A stretch of 64,000 bases of DNA from Arenibacter troitsensis. Its GTDB lineage: Bacteria > Bacteroidota > Bacteroidia > Flavobacteriales > Flavobacteriaceae. The stretch is taken from assembly GCF_900177645.1 (NCBI RefSeq), contig NZ_FXAO01000004.1:405453-469452 (forward strand), written 5' to 3'. The notes below the pieces were generated by a model. That model did no database searches and was not told where the DNA came from. It worked only from the letters and a program-made list of their open reading frames with translations. The position numbers and the translations under genes are program-made. Of this stretch, positions 36,351-45,441 are shown in pieces; positions within the stretch are counted from its first letter, which is position 1; each line of letters begins with the position of its first letter.

Positions 36351-36746
36351 TTGAAAAAAGATATAGAAATTCCAATTGCAAAAAATGTACACGTTGCCAT
36401 TGTACATGAATGGAACGATGAATTCTTGGAAAAAAATTGGAATGCTTACATTATCAACGATAGGGATTCCAAGATAGAAGCGGTCATTGCTGTCTCCAAC
36501 GGTTATGAAGAAGACCGTAAAACATCTACCATGAGGCATGGATTGGGTGACATTCCGGCCAAAAGCTTTCGAAAAATTGAAATACTTCAGGAAGAAATAC
36601 TAGCTTTCAACAATGAATTCTTTGTTACTTTTTTCGCAGATGACAAACTGTACGAAAAGCGCTTCCTCTTCGAAAAATACGCTATTAGCGAATCCAATCT
36701 AGGACCTATCCCGGTTATGGAATTGGAGGGTATACTGGCGCAATAG
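36351..36746 (+). CDS. conserved hypothetical protein next to pheS
   Basis: The 131-residue frame begins at a TTG at 36351 (MKKDIEIPIAKNVHVAIVHEW); no in-frame ATG lies near, so the TTG is the most likely start. It is a soluble mixed alpha/beta protein without a signal peptide, with a conserved-looking start and middle (DIEIP...VHVAIVHEWNDEFLEKNWNAYIINDRDSKIEAVIAVS). Similar proteins are sometimes annotated as pheS-related because of this adjacency, but nothing supports a tRNA-synthetase function. It probably belongs to the same transcript as pheS, 142 bases away. Confidence 0.7.
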   Translation: MKKDIEIPIAKNVHVAIVHEWNDEFLEKNWNAYIINDRDSKIEAVIAVSNGYEEDRKTSTMRHGLGDIPAKSFRKIEILQEEILAFNNEFFVTFFADDKLYEKRFLFEKYAISESNLGPIPVMELEGILAQ

Positions 36747-36782
36747 ACCCTTAATTGTTGTTAACAAAAAATTAACGTTTTT

Positions 36783-36806
36783 TTAGTTCGTTTTTTACAG
36801 AACTAA
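36783..36806. promoter_or_regulatory. operator upstream of the GbsR/MarR-type regulator gene
   Basis: TTAGTTC (36783-36789), ten bases, GAACTAA (36800-36806): a perfect seven-base inverted repeat whose right end is only three bases upstream of the -7 element. The same arm and spacing recur before the efflux genes at 37333. Confidence 0.6.
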
Positions 36807-36809
36807 CAG

Positions 36810-36817
36810 TACTTTTG
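36810..36817 (+). promoter_or_regulatory. -7 promoter element of the efflux regulator gene
   Basis: TACTTTTG matches TAnnTTTG, 19 bases before the chosen ATG at 36836. The upstream operator would cover the -33 region. Confidence 0.55.
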
Positions 36818-36835
36818 TATTTCAATTTTCAAAAT

Positions 36836-37318
36836 ATGAACAAAGAGCAATACAGAAAAGAGTTAATAGAGGAATTAGGAATTCACTTTGAAAATGAATA
36901 TTCCTTACCTCCATTAGCTGCTAGGATCTTTGCAAGTTTGGTCCTTACAGATGAAATTGGCTTAACATTCGAAGAATGTCTACTGAAACGGGGTGCGAGC
37001 AAAAGCTCAATCTCCACCTCCATAAATCTATTACTTCAATTGGGAATGATTAAATATTTTACCAAAGCAGGGGATAGAAAAAGATATTTTAAAATTGCCG
37101 ATAAAAACACCTTTTTTATTAAAAAATTAGAACAAGCACTCAAAAAAGCACAAAACGAATCAAAAATGATACAAAAAGTGGTCGCATATAACGAAACCTA
37201 CAATCCCGATAAATATGTGGCGAACAAAGAAAAAACTAAAATTTATATGGATTGCCTAAAGAAAAATCAAAATGCGTTTGAAGTAACCATTGAAAAATTG
37301 TCAAAACTAGAACAATAA
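36836..37318 (+). CDS. GbsR/MarR-family transcriptional regulator
   Basis: The ATG at 36836 fits the -7 element at 36810; a TTG seven codons upstream would lie inside the promoter. The 160-residue product is a winged helix-turn-helix protein of the GbsR/MarR group: DEIGLTFEECLLKRGASKSSISTSINLLLQLGMIKYFTKAGDRKRYFKI holds the helix-turn-helix and wing. The C-terminal half is a helical dimerisation region. Position and shared operators suggest that it represses itself and the RND efflux operon, with an inducer bound by the protein. Confidence 0.85.
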   Translation: MNKEQYRKELIEELGIHFENEYSLPPLAARIFASLVLTDEIGLTFEECLLKRGASKSSISTSINLLLQLGMIKYFTKAGDRKRYFKIADKNTFFIKKLEQALKKAQNESKMIQKVVAYNETYNPDKYVANKEKTKIYMDCLKKNQNAFEVTIEKLSKLEQ

Positions 37319-37332
37319 AAAAATTTTACAAA

Positions 37333-37356
37333 TTAGTTCGGTTAGTACCGAACATT
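37333..37356. promoter_or_regulatory. operator upstream of the efflux operon
   Basis: TTAGTTC (37333-37339), ten bases, GAAC plus ATT (37350-37356). The core GTTCGG-TTAGTA-CCGAAC (37336-37353) is a perfect palindrome. Arm, spacing and symmetry axis match the site at 36783. Confidence 0.6.
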
Positions 37357-37397
37357 TCGAATTAACAAAACCTTAACAAATCATCAATATTTATAAT

Positions 37398-38519
37398 ATG
37401 AAAAGAATCACCACATTTACCATAATCGGTATTGCAACGATACTCTCTTCCTGTGTCAACAAAAGTGCTACCCCACCGCCAACCGCACCACCTGCAGCAA
37501 TTCCAGTATCCCAAGTGGAACATAAGACAGTAACGGGTTATACGGAATATCCTACTACGATTGAGGGTAGGGTAAACAGTGATGTTAGAGCTAAAACATC
37601 GGGATACATTGAAAAAGTATATGTAGATGAAGGTCAAAAAGTAAAAAAAGGGCAAGTACTTTTTAAATTGGAAACACAGTCATTAAATCAAGATGCAGGA
37701 GCAGCAAAAGCAAGGGTCAATGCCGCACAGGTTGAAGTTGATAAATTGATCCCACTTGTAGAAAAAAACATTATTAGTCCAGTTCAGTTGGAAACTGCCA
37801 AGGCCAATTTAGCACAAGCTAAGGCGAGCTATAGCGGAGTTTCTGCAAACATTGGCTATGCCACAATAAAAAGCCCTATAGATGGTTATGTTGGTGCCAT
37901 TCATTTTAGGGAAGGAGCTTTGGTAAGTCCAAATGACCAAAAGGCATTAACAACCGTTAGCGATATTAGCCAAGTTTATGCCTTCTTTAGCTTAAATGAA
38001 TCTCAATACTTCGACTTTTTACAAAATGCCAAAGGTGAAAATTTAAAAGAAAAATTGGCTAATTATTCCGATATAAACCTAATACTGGCAAACGGAAATA
38101 CATATTCTGAAAAAGGCAAAATTGAAACCAGCTCAGGGCAAGTCAACACAAATACAGGCACCGTTAGTTTAAGAGCTGTCTTTAATAATCCAAACCGACT
38201 ATTAACCAATGGCAATAGTGGAAAAGTTCAAATACCAACCATATATGAAAATGCAATTGTTGTTCCACAAGAAGCAACATTTGAGCAACAAGGAAATATT
38301 ATGTTGTTTAAGTTGGACGAAGACAACAAAGTAACTACCGCTATTATTAATGTAAAAGCAAGTGTAGATAACTTATATGTTGTAGAATCTGGTGTGGATC
38401 CAAACGATACCATTATAGTATCGGGAGTTGGCAAACTTAGAAGCGGAATGGTCATATCCCCACAAAAAACACCTTTCGAGACAGCTATTAAGCCAGTAGC
38501 AACCCTATTTAAAAACTAG
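37398..38519 (+). CDS. RND efflux periplasmic adaptor lipoprotein
   Basis: The 373-residue AcrA/MexA-type protein has a lipobox (ILSSC), an N-terminal barrel half (GYTEYPTTIEGRVNSDVRAKTSGYIEKVYVDEGQKVKKGQVLFKL, the lipoyl/biotinyl motif), a short coiled-coil hairpin, and barrel and membrane-proximal domains. It links the inner-membrane pump to the outer-membrane channel. It is the first structural gene after the regulator and its likely operator. Confidence 0.95.
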   Translation: MKRITTFTIIGIATILSSCVNKSATPPPTAPPAAIPVSQVEHKTVTGYTEYPTTIEGRVNSDVRAKTSGYIEKVYVDEGQKVKKGQVLFKLETQSLNQDAGAAKARVNAAQVEVDKLIPLVEKNIISPVQLETAKANLAQAKASYSGVSANIGYATIKSPIDGYVGAIHFREGALVSPNDQKALTTVSDISQVYAFFSLNESQYFDFLQNAKGENLKEKLANYSDINLILANGNTYSEKGKIETSSGQVNTNTGTVSLRAVFNNPNRLLTNGNSGKVQIPTIYENAIVVPQEATFEQQGNIMLFKLDEDNKVTTAIINVKASVDNLYVVESGVDPNDTIIVSGVGKLRSGMVISPQKTPFETAIKPVATLFKN

Positions 38520-38540
38520 AAATAAACAAACATAATTATC

Positions 38541-41500
38541 ATGTTAAAAACATTTATTGAAAGACCAGTACTTTCAACGGTAATTTCTATTATCATAGTT
38601 GTACTTGGTGTTATAAGCATATCGAGTCTGCCAATAGAGGAATATCCAGACATTGCTCCGCCAACAATTAAAGTAACAGCTTCATATCCTGGGGCCAACG
38701 CAGAAACTGTTTTAGAAAGTGTAATCGTACCTATTGAAGAGCAGATTAATGGTGCAGAGGGAATGACGTACATTACCTCTACAGCATCCAACAACGGCAC
38801 AGCAGAAATTACAGTGTATTTTAACCAAGAAATGGATCCAGATATTGCAGCTGTAAACGTGCAAAACCGGGTAGCAAGAGCCAATCCCTTATTGCCACAA
38901 GAGGTAATTCAAACTGGAGTAACAACACAGAAACAGGAAACTAGTGCTTTAATGTTTATTTCAATGTATTCTGAAAATGAAGATTACGATGCCACATTCA
39001 TTCAGAATTATTTAAAAATAAATGTAATACCTGCTGTTCAACGTATTAACGGTGTTGGAGATGTTAGTGTGTTTTCCCAACAAGATTATGCGATGCGCAT
39101 TTGGTTAAAGCCAGAAAAATTGGCCGCTTATAGTTTAATTCCTTCAGATATTTCTGCTGTTCTGCAAGAACAAAATTTAGAGGCTGCGGCCGGAGCACTA
39201 GGAGAAAATAATGGGGAATCCTTTTCTTATGTATTAACATATAGTGGACGTTTTAAAGAGGAAAAACAATATGGAGATATCGTTATAAAAGCCCTAGGAA
39301 ATGGCGAATTTCTAAGATTGAATGATGTTGCAACAATAGAACTGGATGCCCAATCCTATTCATCAAACGCCATGACTATAGGAAAGCCTGCAGTATTTAT
39401 GGGCATTTTTCAAACCAAAGGATCAAACGCTCAGGAAATTATAGAAAATATAAAAACAACACTTAACAATGTTGAAAAAGACCTTCCCGAAGGATTACAT
39501 ATTTCAATACCTTACGACACCAGTTTATTTTTAAATGCGTCGATTGAAAAGGTTGTTAGTACTTTACTGGAAGCATTTTTACTAGTGTTTTTAGTAGTAT
39601 TTATATTCTTACAAGATTTCCGTTCAACATTAATTCCAGCAATTGCGGTTCCAGTTTCTATTATTGGTACTTTCTTCTTCCTTGGTGTATTTGGTTATTC
39701 CATAAACCTCTTAACGCTATTCGCGCTAGTTCTCGCAATTGGTATTGTGGTAGATGATGCCATTGTGGTTGTGGAAGCAGTTCATTCCAAAATGGATGAG
39801 GGCGAAAAAAATCCTAAAAATGCAACCCTGACCGCAATGAATGAAATTTCTGGAGCTATTATATCCATTACCTTAGTCATGGCAGCTGTATTTATTCCAG
39901 TAACATTCATTACAGGTCCAACAGGTGTTTTTTACGAGCAATTTGGGGTGACATTAATAATAGCCATTCTTATTTCGGCAGTAAATGCTTTAACATTGAG
40001 TCCGGCTTTATGTGCCTTATTTTTAAAAACACATAAAGAAGAGGAGGAACTTAAAGGTAAAGGACCCTTAAAGCGCTTTTATACACTCTTCAATCGCGGT
40101 TTCAATGCCACAGTAGAGAGATATGGAAAATCACTTCAAGTGTTTTATAAAAGAAAATGGATACCTGCCCTATTGTTATTGTTGGCTGCAGTTGGTATTT
40201 TTTGGGCAGCAAAAACAACACCAACAGGGTTTGTACCCAATGAAGATAGAGGAATTATTTTTGCCAATATTGAATTACCAGCAGGAGCATCTTTAGATAG
40301 AACAAATGCCGTAACTAAAGAATTATATGCAAAAACAAAAGAATTACCGGGAGTTGTTAATGTCTCTTTTATTAAGGGGCGAAGCTTAATTAGTGGTGCA
40401 GGAAGTAACTACGGAATTGGCTTTTTTAAACTTGATGACTGGAGCGAACGTAAAGATCCTTCTTTGTCTTCTCAAGCCATAATCGGAAAATTATTTGGTA
40501 TAGCAGCAACCATTCCAGAAGCAAATATTATTTTCTTCTCACCACCAAGTATTCGTGGTTTTGGTAACTCATCCGGTTTTGAGGTGAATTTGTTAGACAA
40601 ATTTGGAGGTGAATTTACAGACTTGGATAAAGCTAATAAGGATTTTGCCATGGCCTTAATGAGTCATCCCGAAATTAAATATGCGCAATCTGCCTTTAAC
40701 ACCAATTACCCGCAATATGAAATGGAGGTAAATGTACCTTTAGCGAAAGAGAAAGGCGTTCCGATTAACAGTATTTTTTCTACATTACAAGGTTATATAG
40801 GCGGTGTTTATGCATCAGATTTCTCAAAATTTGGAAAGCAATTTAGAGTATACATTCAAGCTTTACCAAATGATAGGGCAACTACCGATGATTTAAACAG
40901 TATGTATGTAAGAACAGATACTGGTGAGATGACACCAATTACTCAATTTGTACAATTAAAACGCGTTTATGGTCCGCAATCGGTAACACGTTTTAACCTA
41001 TTTAACTCAACTAATATTACAGGAGCAACAAATGAAGGGTATAGTACCGGTGATGCCATTAGGGTTATTGAAGAAGAGGTAGCAAAATTACCAAGTAATT
41101 ATACGGTAGCCTATTCTGGTTTAACACGTGAAGAGGTAAATGCTGGTAACCAAACTATTTTCATATTCGCATTAAGTATTCTCTTTGTTTACTTTTTATT
41201 AAGTGCGCAGTATGAAAGTTACCTACTGCCATTTACTGTAGTTCTCTCCCTTCCATTTGGGGTGTTTGGAGCCTATATAAGCACGAAATTTCTAGGGCTG
41301 GAAAACAACATTTATTTCCAAATAGCCTTAATTATGCTAGTTGGGTTACTCGCTAAAAACGCCATACTTATTGTAGAGTTTGCATTGGCAAGACGAAAAA
41401 ATGGTGAAAGTATTGTAGACGCTGCTATCCATGGAGCAAAAGCAAGATTACGCCCAATTTTAATGACCTCTTTTGCCTTTATTTTAGGATTAATGCCATT

Positions 41501-41678
41501 GGTACTGGCCAAAGGTGTTGGGGCAGAAGGAAACAACTCCATAGGAACAGGGGCAGCGGGGGGAATGCTTATTGGAACCATCTTGGGAGTCTTTGTAATT
41601 CCTATCCTATTTATCTTGTTTCAGTGGCTACAGGAAAAAGTCTCAAGTAAACCAGCAATACAAACTATTGAAGATTAA
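38541..41678 (+). CDS. RND multidrug efflux permease (HAE1 type)
   Basis: The 1,045-residue AcrB/MexB-type pump has 12 membrane segments and two large periplasmic loops. Proton-relay residues are in GIVVDDAIVVVE (Asp405, Asp406), and the second-half motif LLAKNAILIVEFA is present. The N terminus LKTFIERPVLSTVISIIIVVLGVISISSLPIEEYPDIAPP is typical of HAE1 pumps. It probably exports drugs, bile-like compounds or dyes; the substrate is not readable. The adaptor is 21 bases upstream and the channel 5 bases downstream. Confidence 0.97.
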   Translation: MLKTFIERPVLSTVISIIIVVLGVISISSLPIEEYPDIAPPTIKVTASYPGANAETVLESVIVPIEEQINGAEGMTYITSTASNNGTAEITVYFNQEMDPDIAAVNVQNRVARANPLLPQEVIQTGVTTQKQETSALMFISMYSENEDYDATFIQNYLKINVIPAVQRINGVGDVSVFSQQDYAMRIWLKPEKLAAYSLIPSDISAVLQEQNLEAAAGALGENNGESFSYVLTYSGRFKEEKQYGDIVIKALGNGEFLRLNDVATIELDAQSYSSNAMTIGKPAVFMGIFQTKGSNAQEIIENIKTTLNNVEKDLPEGLHISIPYDTSLFLNASIEKVVSTLLEAFLLVFLVVFIFLQDFRSTLIPAIAVPVSIIGTFFFLGVFGYSINLLTLFALVLAIGIVVDDAIVVVEAVHSKMDEGEKNPKNATLTAMNEISGAIISITLVMAAVFIPVTFITGPTGVFYEQFGVTLIIAILISAVNALTLSPALCALFLKTHKEEEELKGKGPLKRFYTLFNRGFNATVERYGKSLQVFYKRKWIPALLLLLAAVGIFWAAKTTPTGFVPNEDRGIIFANIELPAGASLDRTNAVTKELYAKTKELPGVVNVSFIKGRSLISGAGSNYGIGFFKLDDWSERKDPSLSSQAIIGKLFGIAATIPEANIIFFSPPSIRGFGNSSGFEVNLLDKFGGEFTDLDKANKDFAMALMSHPEIKYAQSAFNTNYPQYEMEVNVPLAKEKGVPINSIFSTLQGYIGGVYASDFSKFGKQFRVYIQALPNDRATTDDLNSMYVRTDTGEMTPITQFVQLKRVYGPQSVTRFNLFNSTNITGATNEGYSTGDAIRVIEEEVAKLPSNYTVAYSGLTREEVNAGNQTIFIFALSILFVYFLLSAQYESYLLPFTVVLSLPFGVFGAYISTKFLGLENNIYFQIALIMLVGLLAKNAILIVEFALARRKNGESIVDAAIHGAKARLRPILMTSFAFILGLMPLVLAKGVGAEGNNSIGTGAAGGMLIGTILGVFVIPILFILFQWLQEKVSSKPAIQTIED

Positions 41679-41683
41679 AAACA

Positions 41684-43102
41684 ATGAAATCAATTATAAA
41701 ATATAGAAATTTAAATAGAGGTGCCCTTATAGTAGTAGTTGCAATAACATTACAAAGTTGTTTTGTGGCCCGGGATTACGTAAGACCAGATTTGGATATA
41801 AAAACCGAAAACCTTTATAGAACCGAAAACCTTCCAAAAGATAGTGTTTCCATGGCAGATGTATCTTGGAAAGACTTGTTTACAGATCAATATCTTGAAC
41901 AATACATAGAGGAAGGTCTTCAAAATAATATGGACATTCGCATGGCAATTCAGCAAATGATTGCTGCAGAAGCGTATGCAAAACAAGGGAAGGCGGGTTA
42001 TATGCCAACATTAAGTGTAGGGCCCAACTATACACACCAAGAATATTCAGAAAACAGTCAGTTTGGTTCTATATTTAGTGGAGGTTTGGACACTTATGAT
42101 ATTACTGCAAATTTATCTTGGGAGGCTGATATTTGGGGGAAAATAAGAAGTAATAAAAGGGCAACACAGGCAGATTATCTACAAAGTGTTGCGGGACATC
42201 AGGCCGTAAAAACACAATTGATTTCCAGCATTGCCAATACCTATTACAACCTATTGGCTTTGGATGCACAGTTGGAAGTAACAAAACAAACCATAGCAAC
42301 CAGGGAGAGTAGTGTAGAGACCATTCAAGCCTTAAAAGATGCGGGTCAGGTTACCCAGGTGGCAGTAGACCAAAACATAGCACAGTACAATAATGCTAGA
42401 GCACTCCAAATAGATATAGAAACTGCAATTTTTAACGCAGAAAACACATTAAGTATTTTGCTGGGCAAAGCACCCCAAGAGTTCAAAAGAAGTCGATTGG
42501 ACAATCAAATCATTGATCAGGAAATAAAGCTGGGCGTACCTGCAAGATTGTTAAGAAACAGACCGGACGTTATGGCTGCAGAATATGCTCTGATAAAAGA
42601 TTTTGAATTGACCAATGTAGCCAACAGTAGTTTCTATCCATCCCTTACCTTAACTGCTTCAGGCGGCTTACAAAGTTTGGAATTAGATAAGTTACTAAAC
42701 GCAAACTCCCTATTTGCAACAGTAGTTGGTGGATTGACACAACCTCTTTTGAACCAAAGAAAACTTAAAACCCAAAAAGAAGTGGCCCTTGCCAATCAGG
42801 AAAGGTCCTTATTGAATTTTAAGAAAACCTTATTGGTTGCAGGAAGTGAAGTGTCCAACGCGCTATTTTCCTATGAAGCTGAAACCAGAAAATTCGAGTT
42901 CAGAAAAAATGAAGTAGAGGCTTTGCGAAAAGCAGAAAGCAATTCTGAGGAGTTGTTAAAAAATGGTTACGCCAATTACCTAGATTTGTTAACGGCTAGA
43001 CAAAGTGCCCTTAGTGCTGAATTAAACCTTATTACCAATAAACTGTCCCAATTATCGGCTACAGTAGAATTGTATCGTTCCTTGGGTGGTGGCTGGAAAT
43101 AA
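41684..43102 (+). CDS. TolC/NodT-family outer-membrane efflux lipoprotein
   Basis: The 472-residue channel has a lipoprotein signal (lipobox LQSC) and two TolC repeats of helical and beta segments (for example LVRN-like NYTHQEYSENSQF and LSWEADIWGKIRSNKRATQADY), ending SLGGGWK as is usual for NodT-type factors. It closes the pump into a complete tripartite system. It is five bases after the pump gene and 18 bases before the TetR gene. Confidence 0.95.
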   Translation: MKSIIKYRNLNRGALIVVVAITLQSCFVARDYVRPDLDIKTENLYRTENLPKDSVSMADVSWKDLFTDQYLEQYIEEGLQNNMDIRMAIQQMIAAEAYAKQGKAGYMPTLSVGPNYTHQEYSENSQFGSIFSGGLDTYDITANLSWEADIWGKIRSNKRATQADYLQSVAGHQAVKTQLISSIANTYYNLLALDAQLEVTKQTIATRESSVETIQALKDAGQVTQVAVDQNIAQYNNARALQIDIETAIFNAENTLSILLGKAPQEFKRSRLDNQIIDQEIKLGVPARLLRNRPDVMAAEYALIKDFELTNVANSSFYPSLTLTASGGLQSLELDKLLNANSLFATVVGGLTQPLLNQRKLKTQKEVALANQERSLLNFKKTLLVAGSEVSNALFSYEAETRKFEFRKNEVEALRKAESNSEELLKNGYANYLDLLTARQSALSAELNLITNKLSQLSATVELYRSLGGGWK

Positions 43103-43120
43103 AAGGCAAATTTACAGGCC

Positions 43121-43711
43121 ATGGAGAATCAGGAAGAATTTTTAGAATTTGCCATTTCCAAATTTTTAAAATTTGGAAGCAAAAGATTTACCTTGGATGA
43201 CCTGGCCCATGAAATGGGTATCTCAAAAAAAACGATCTATAGGTATTTTACGAGCAAGGAAGAAATTGTTCAGGAAAGTCTCAAATACCTATTGGCCAAA
43301 GTGAAAAATGAGATAACAAGGACATTGGAAAAAGAAAAAAACAACCCTATCCAGGGAATTATTTCTATTTACAGGATAGGGTTGAATAATCTTAAAAAAT
43401 TTAGCCCCTCATTTTTAATGGGCCTAAAGAAATACTATCCCGTCGCCAACGAACTTTTCAATGAATTTAGGGCAAACGTAATTCATAATCGTGTGCTTGG
43501 GCTATTACAACAGGCCCAAACAAAAGGGCAGATCAGACAGAATGTGAATTTGGCACTTACTTCCCATATATATTTGAACAGACTGGAATATATGCTCTTT
43601 TCAAACAATAATCTCTTTGATCAATACACCAGTTCAGAATTATTGGAACATTTGATCATAAATAATCTTAGAGGTATAGCAACAAAAAGTTATGTCTCCA
43701 AACTATCTTAG
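43121..43711 (+). CDS. TetR-family transcriptional regulator
   Basis: The 196-residue protein has an N-terminal helix-turn-helix, GSKRFTLDDLAHEMGISKKTIYRYFTSKEEIVQESL (about 20-54), and a variable helical C terminus that likely binds a ligand. It lies directly after the efflux genes and is probably a second regulator of the operon or of a related target. Its stop overlaps the convergent lipoprotein gene by nine bases. Confidence 0.9.
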   Translation: MENQEEFLEFAISKFLKFGSKRFTLDDLAHEMGISKKTIYRYFTSKEEIVQESLKYLLAKVKNEITRTLEKEKNNPIQGIISIYRIGLNNLKKFSPSFLMGLKKYYPVANELFNEFRANVIHNRVLGLLQQAQTKGQIRQNVNLALTSHIYLNRLEYMLFSNNNLFDQYTSSELLEHLIINNLRGIATKSYVSKLS

Positions 43712-44206
43712 TTTAAATCCTTTGGCAGCCCACCATGGGTGTATCTCAATGGCCAACCTGCCCGATTTTACCATAGGATCCATATTGGCCAGACTATCTG
43801 CCATTTCTTGGGTAGGCACATTGTAGATAGTAATGCCCCGTATGTCCCCATTGTCCGTAAAAGGACCCGAAATATCGGCATAACCTTCCTCGTACATTCT
43901 GCCCAAATGGGCCAAATGCAAGGCCTGTAGACTATCGGCCTCAGCCTTGGATTGGGAGCGATTTGGCCCACTCTTTAAAAAGGCCATAAAATATTGCTGC
44001 ATCAAAATGGTATCCTTGGTCTTTTCATCCCTATATTCGAAAGTTTTAAATCCCAGTGATTCCAAACGCTTCTTCACTTGGGCCACGGAAGGCTCCGGTT
44101 CAACGACTTGCTGCTCCAAATGTACACGTGTACCATTTACTGAATCCTTACAGGATAAGAACTGTCCCATTAATAGGACAGCACATAAGAATCTTATTTT
44201 TTCCAT
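43703..44206 (-). CDS. YCII-domain lipoprotein
   Basis: The 167-residue precursor has a lipoprotein signal (lipobox FLSC). The mature part ends in a YCII-like domain: RSQSKAEADSLQALHLAHLGRMYEEGYADISGPFTDNGDIRGITIYNVPTQEMADSLANMDPMVKSGRLAIEIHPWWAAKG. YCII proteins resemble dimeric ferredoxin-fold enzymes of unknown function. It overlaps the CYTH gene upstream by 13 bases and the convergent TetR gene by nine. Confidence 0.8.
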   Translation of the reverse strand: MEKIRFLCAVLLMGQFLSCKDSVNGTRVHLEQQVVEPEPSVAQVKKRLESLGFKTFEYRDEKTKDTILMQQYFMAFLKSGPNRSQSKAEADSLQALHLAHLGRMYEEGYADISGPFTDNGDIRGITIYNVPTQEMADSLANMDPMVKSGRLAIEIHPWWAAKGFKLR

Positions 44207-44667
44207 GACTTAAAAGGGTTTTTACTCAACTGAGAATTGTAATATCTGACATCTGCCGTTACCTCCTGTCCTAACCAACTGGGCTTGAAAAAGTTCTCAT
44301 TCTCATGTTCCAACTCAATTTCAGCTACTATCAATCCCGAATTATCACCAAAAAATTCATCTACCTCATAAATATGTTTCCCAACCTCAATATAATATCT
44401 CAGCTTATCTATAACCCCGGGCTCGGACAAATTCATCAAGGCATCCGCCTCCTTAACGGATATTTCCTTTTCCCACTCAAAACGCGTGGTGCCATTCTGG
44501 TTACCCTTTCCCTTCACCGTTATATAACCCCTATCTCCCTTGATCCTTACCCTTACCGTTCTTAAGGGATCCGTATTTAAAAAACCTTGTACAATTCTTT
44601 CCTTTTGAACAGCGTGTGTTTTAAAAGCTTCCGACTTCACTAAAAATTTACGCTCTATTTCTATCAT
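44194..44667 (-). CDS. CYTH-domain protein (triphosphate tunnel metalloenzyme)
   Basis: The 157-residue protein starts with the CYTH signature EIERKFLV (residues 3-10) and contains basic and acidic tunnel residues (RVRIKGDRGYITVKGK, FEWEKEI, VAEIELE). Such enzymes hydrolyse inorganic triphosphate or related triphosphates. It begins right at the end of the upstream SDR gene (no gap), and overlaps the YCII gene downstream. Confidence 0.92.
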   Translation of the reverse strand: MIEIERKFLVKSEAFKTHAVQKERIVQGFLNTDPLRTVRVRIKGDRGYITVKGKGNQNGTTRFEWEKEISVKEADALMNLSEPGVIDKLRYYIEVGKHIYEVDEFFGDNSGLIVAEIELEHENENFFKPSWLGQEVTADVRYYNSQLSKNPFKSWKK

Positions 44668-45381
44668 TTATGCTAATTGGTTACTAATATTTAAAAAATG
44701 GCTACGGTATATTCTCTTAATTTCATGTGATTGGATCCTGACATTGCCATAATTATTATTGGCCAACCAAACCATTGTGCCCGCAATAACCTCCGGTTCA
44801 ATGGACCTAAATTTTTCCAAGGGTCCAACGAGAACCAAATTTAGAACCTTCATTAACTGCTTGGCCAACCATTCCCCTATCCGTTTCTCCTCTCGCTTAC
44901 CTCCTATCAATGAGGGTTGTAAAATATAGGTTTTGGGGATCCCGCACTTTAACACGGCCTCTTCCATTTCCCCTTTTATTCTGTTGTAGGTGACACTGCT
45001 TTTGGAATTGGCTCCCATGGCCGAGATGACCAGGAAGGTTTCAATCCCGTTTTCACGACCTATTTTGGCCGCCGAAACCGGTATCCCAAAATCTATCCTT
45101 TTGTACATTTCCGTATCGGGGGTTTTAGCCTTGGTAGTACCAATACAACAAAACACCTCATCCCCTAGAAAATTGGCTTTATGACTTTCCAAAGTTAAGA
45201 GGTCTACTATATGTTCCTCTAATTTTGGATGGGAAAACCCAATACTGCTCCTAGAAAAGAGTTTTATTTTTATATACCGTTCATCCTTGAGCAACATCTG
45301 CACTAAATACCCTCCAGTTAAGCCGGTTGCACCCAATACTATGGCCGTTTTACCGCTTAATTTTATTTGTCCCTGCCCCAT
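44668..45381 (-). CDS. atypical SDR, NAD(P)-binding protein (TIP30/HTATIP2-like)
   Basis: The 237-residue Rossmann protein carries GATGLTGG near the N terminus, VFCCIGTTKAKTPDTEMYKRIDFGIPVSAAKI and a C-terminal part typical of NAD(P)-binding proteins of the HTATIP2 type. The usual SDR YxxxK is not clear (SSVTYNRIKGEME gives Y-N-R-I-K). Its substrate is unknown. It is the first of a three-gene minus-strand operon with the CYTH and YCII genes. Confidence 0.82.
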   Translation of the reverse strand: MGQGQIKLSGKTAIVLGATGLTGGYLVQMLLKDERYIKIKLFSRSSIGFSHPKLEEHIVDLLTLESHKANFLGDEVFCCIGTTKAKTPDTEMYKRIDFGIPVSAAKIGRENGIETFLVISAMGANSKSSVTYNRIKGEMEEAVLKCGIPKTYILQPSLIGGKREEKRIGEWLAKQLMKVLNLVLVGPLEKFRSIEPEVIAGTMVWLANNNYGNVRIQSHEIKRIYRSHFLNISNQLA

Positions 45382-45441
45382 TTGCTGCGTTTAACATGTT
45401 AGGTTGGGCGTAATAGCCCCAACTTGTTATAAATTTACGGT

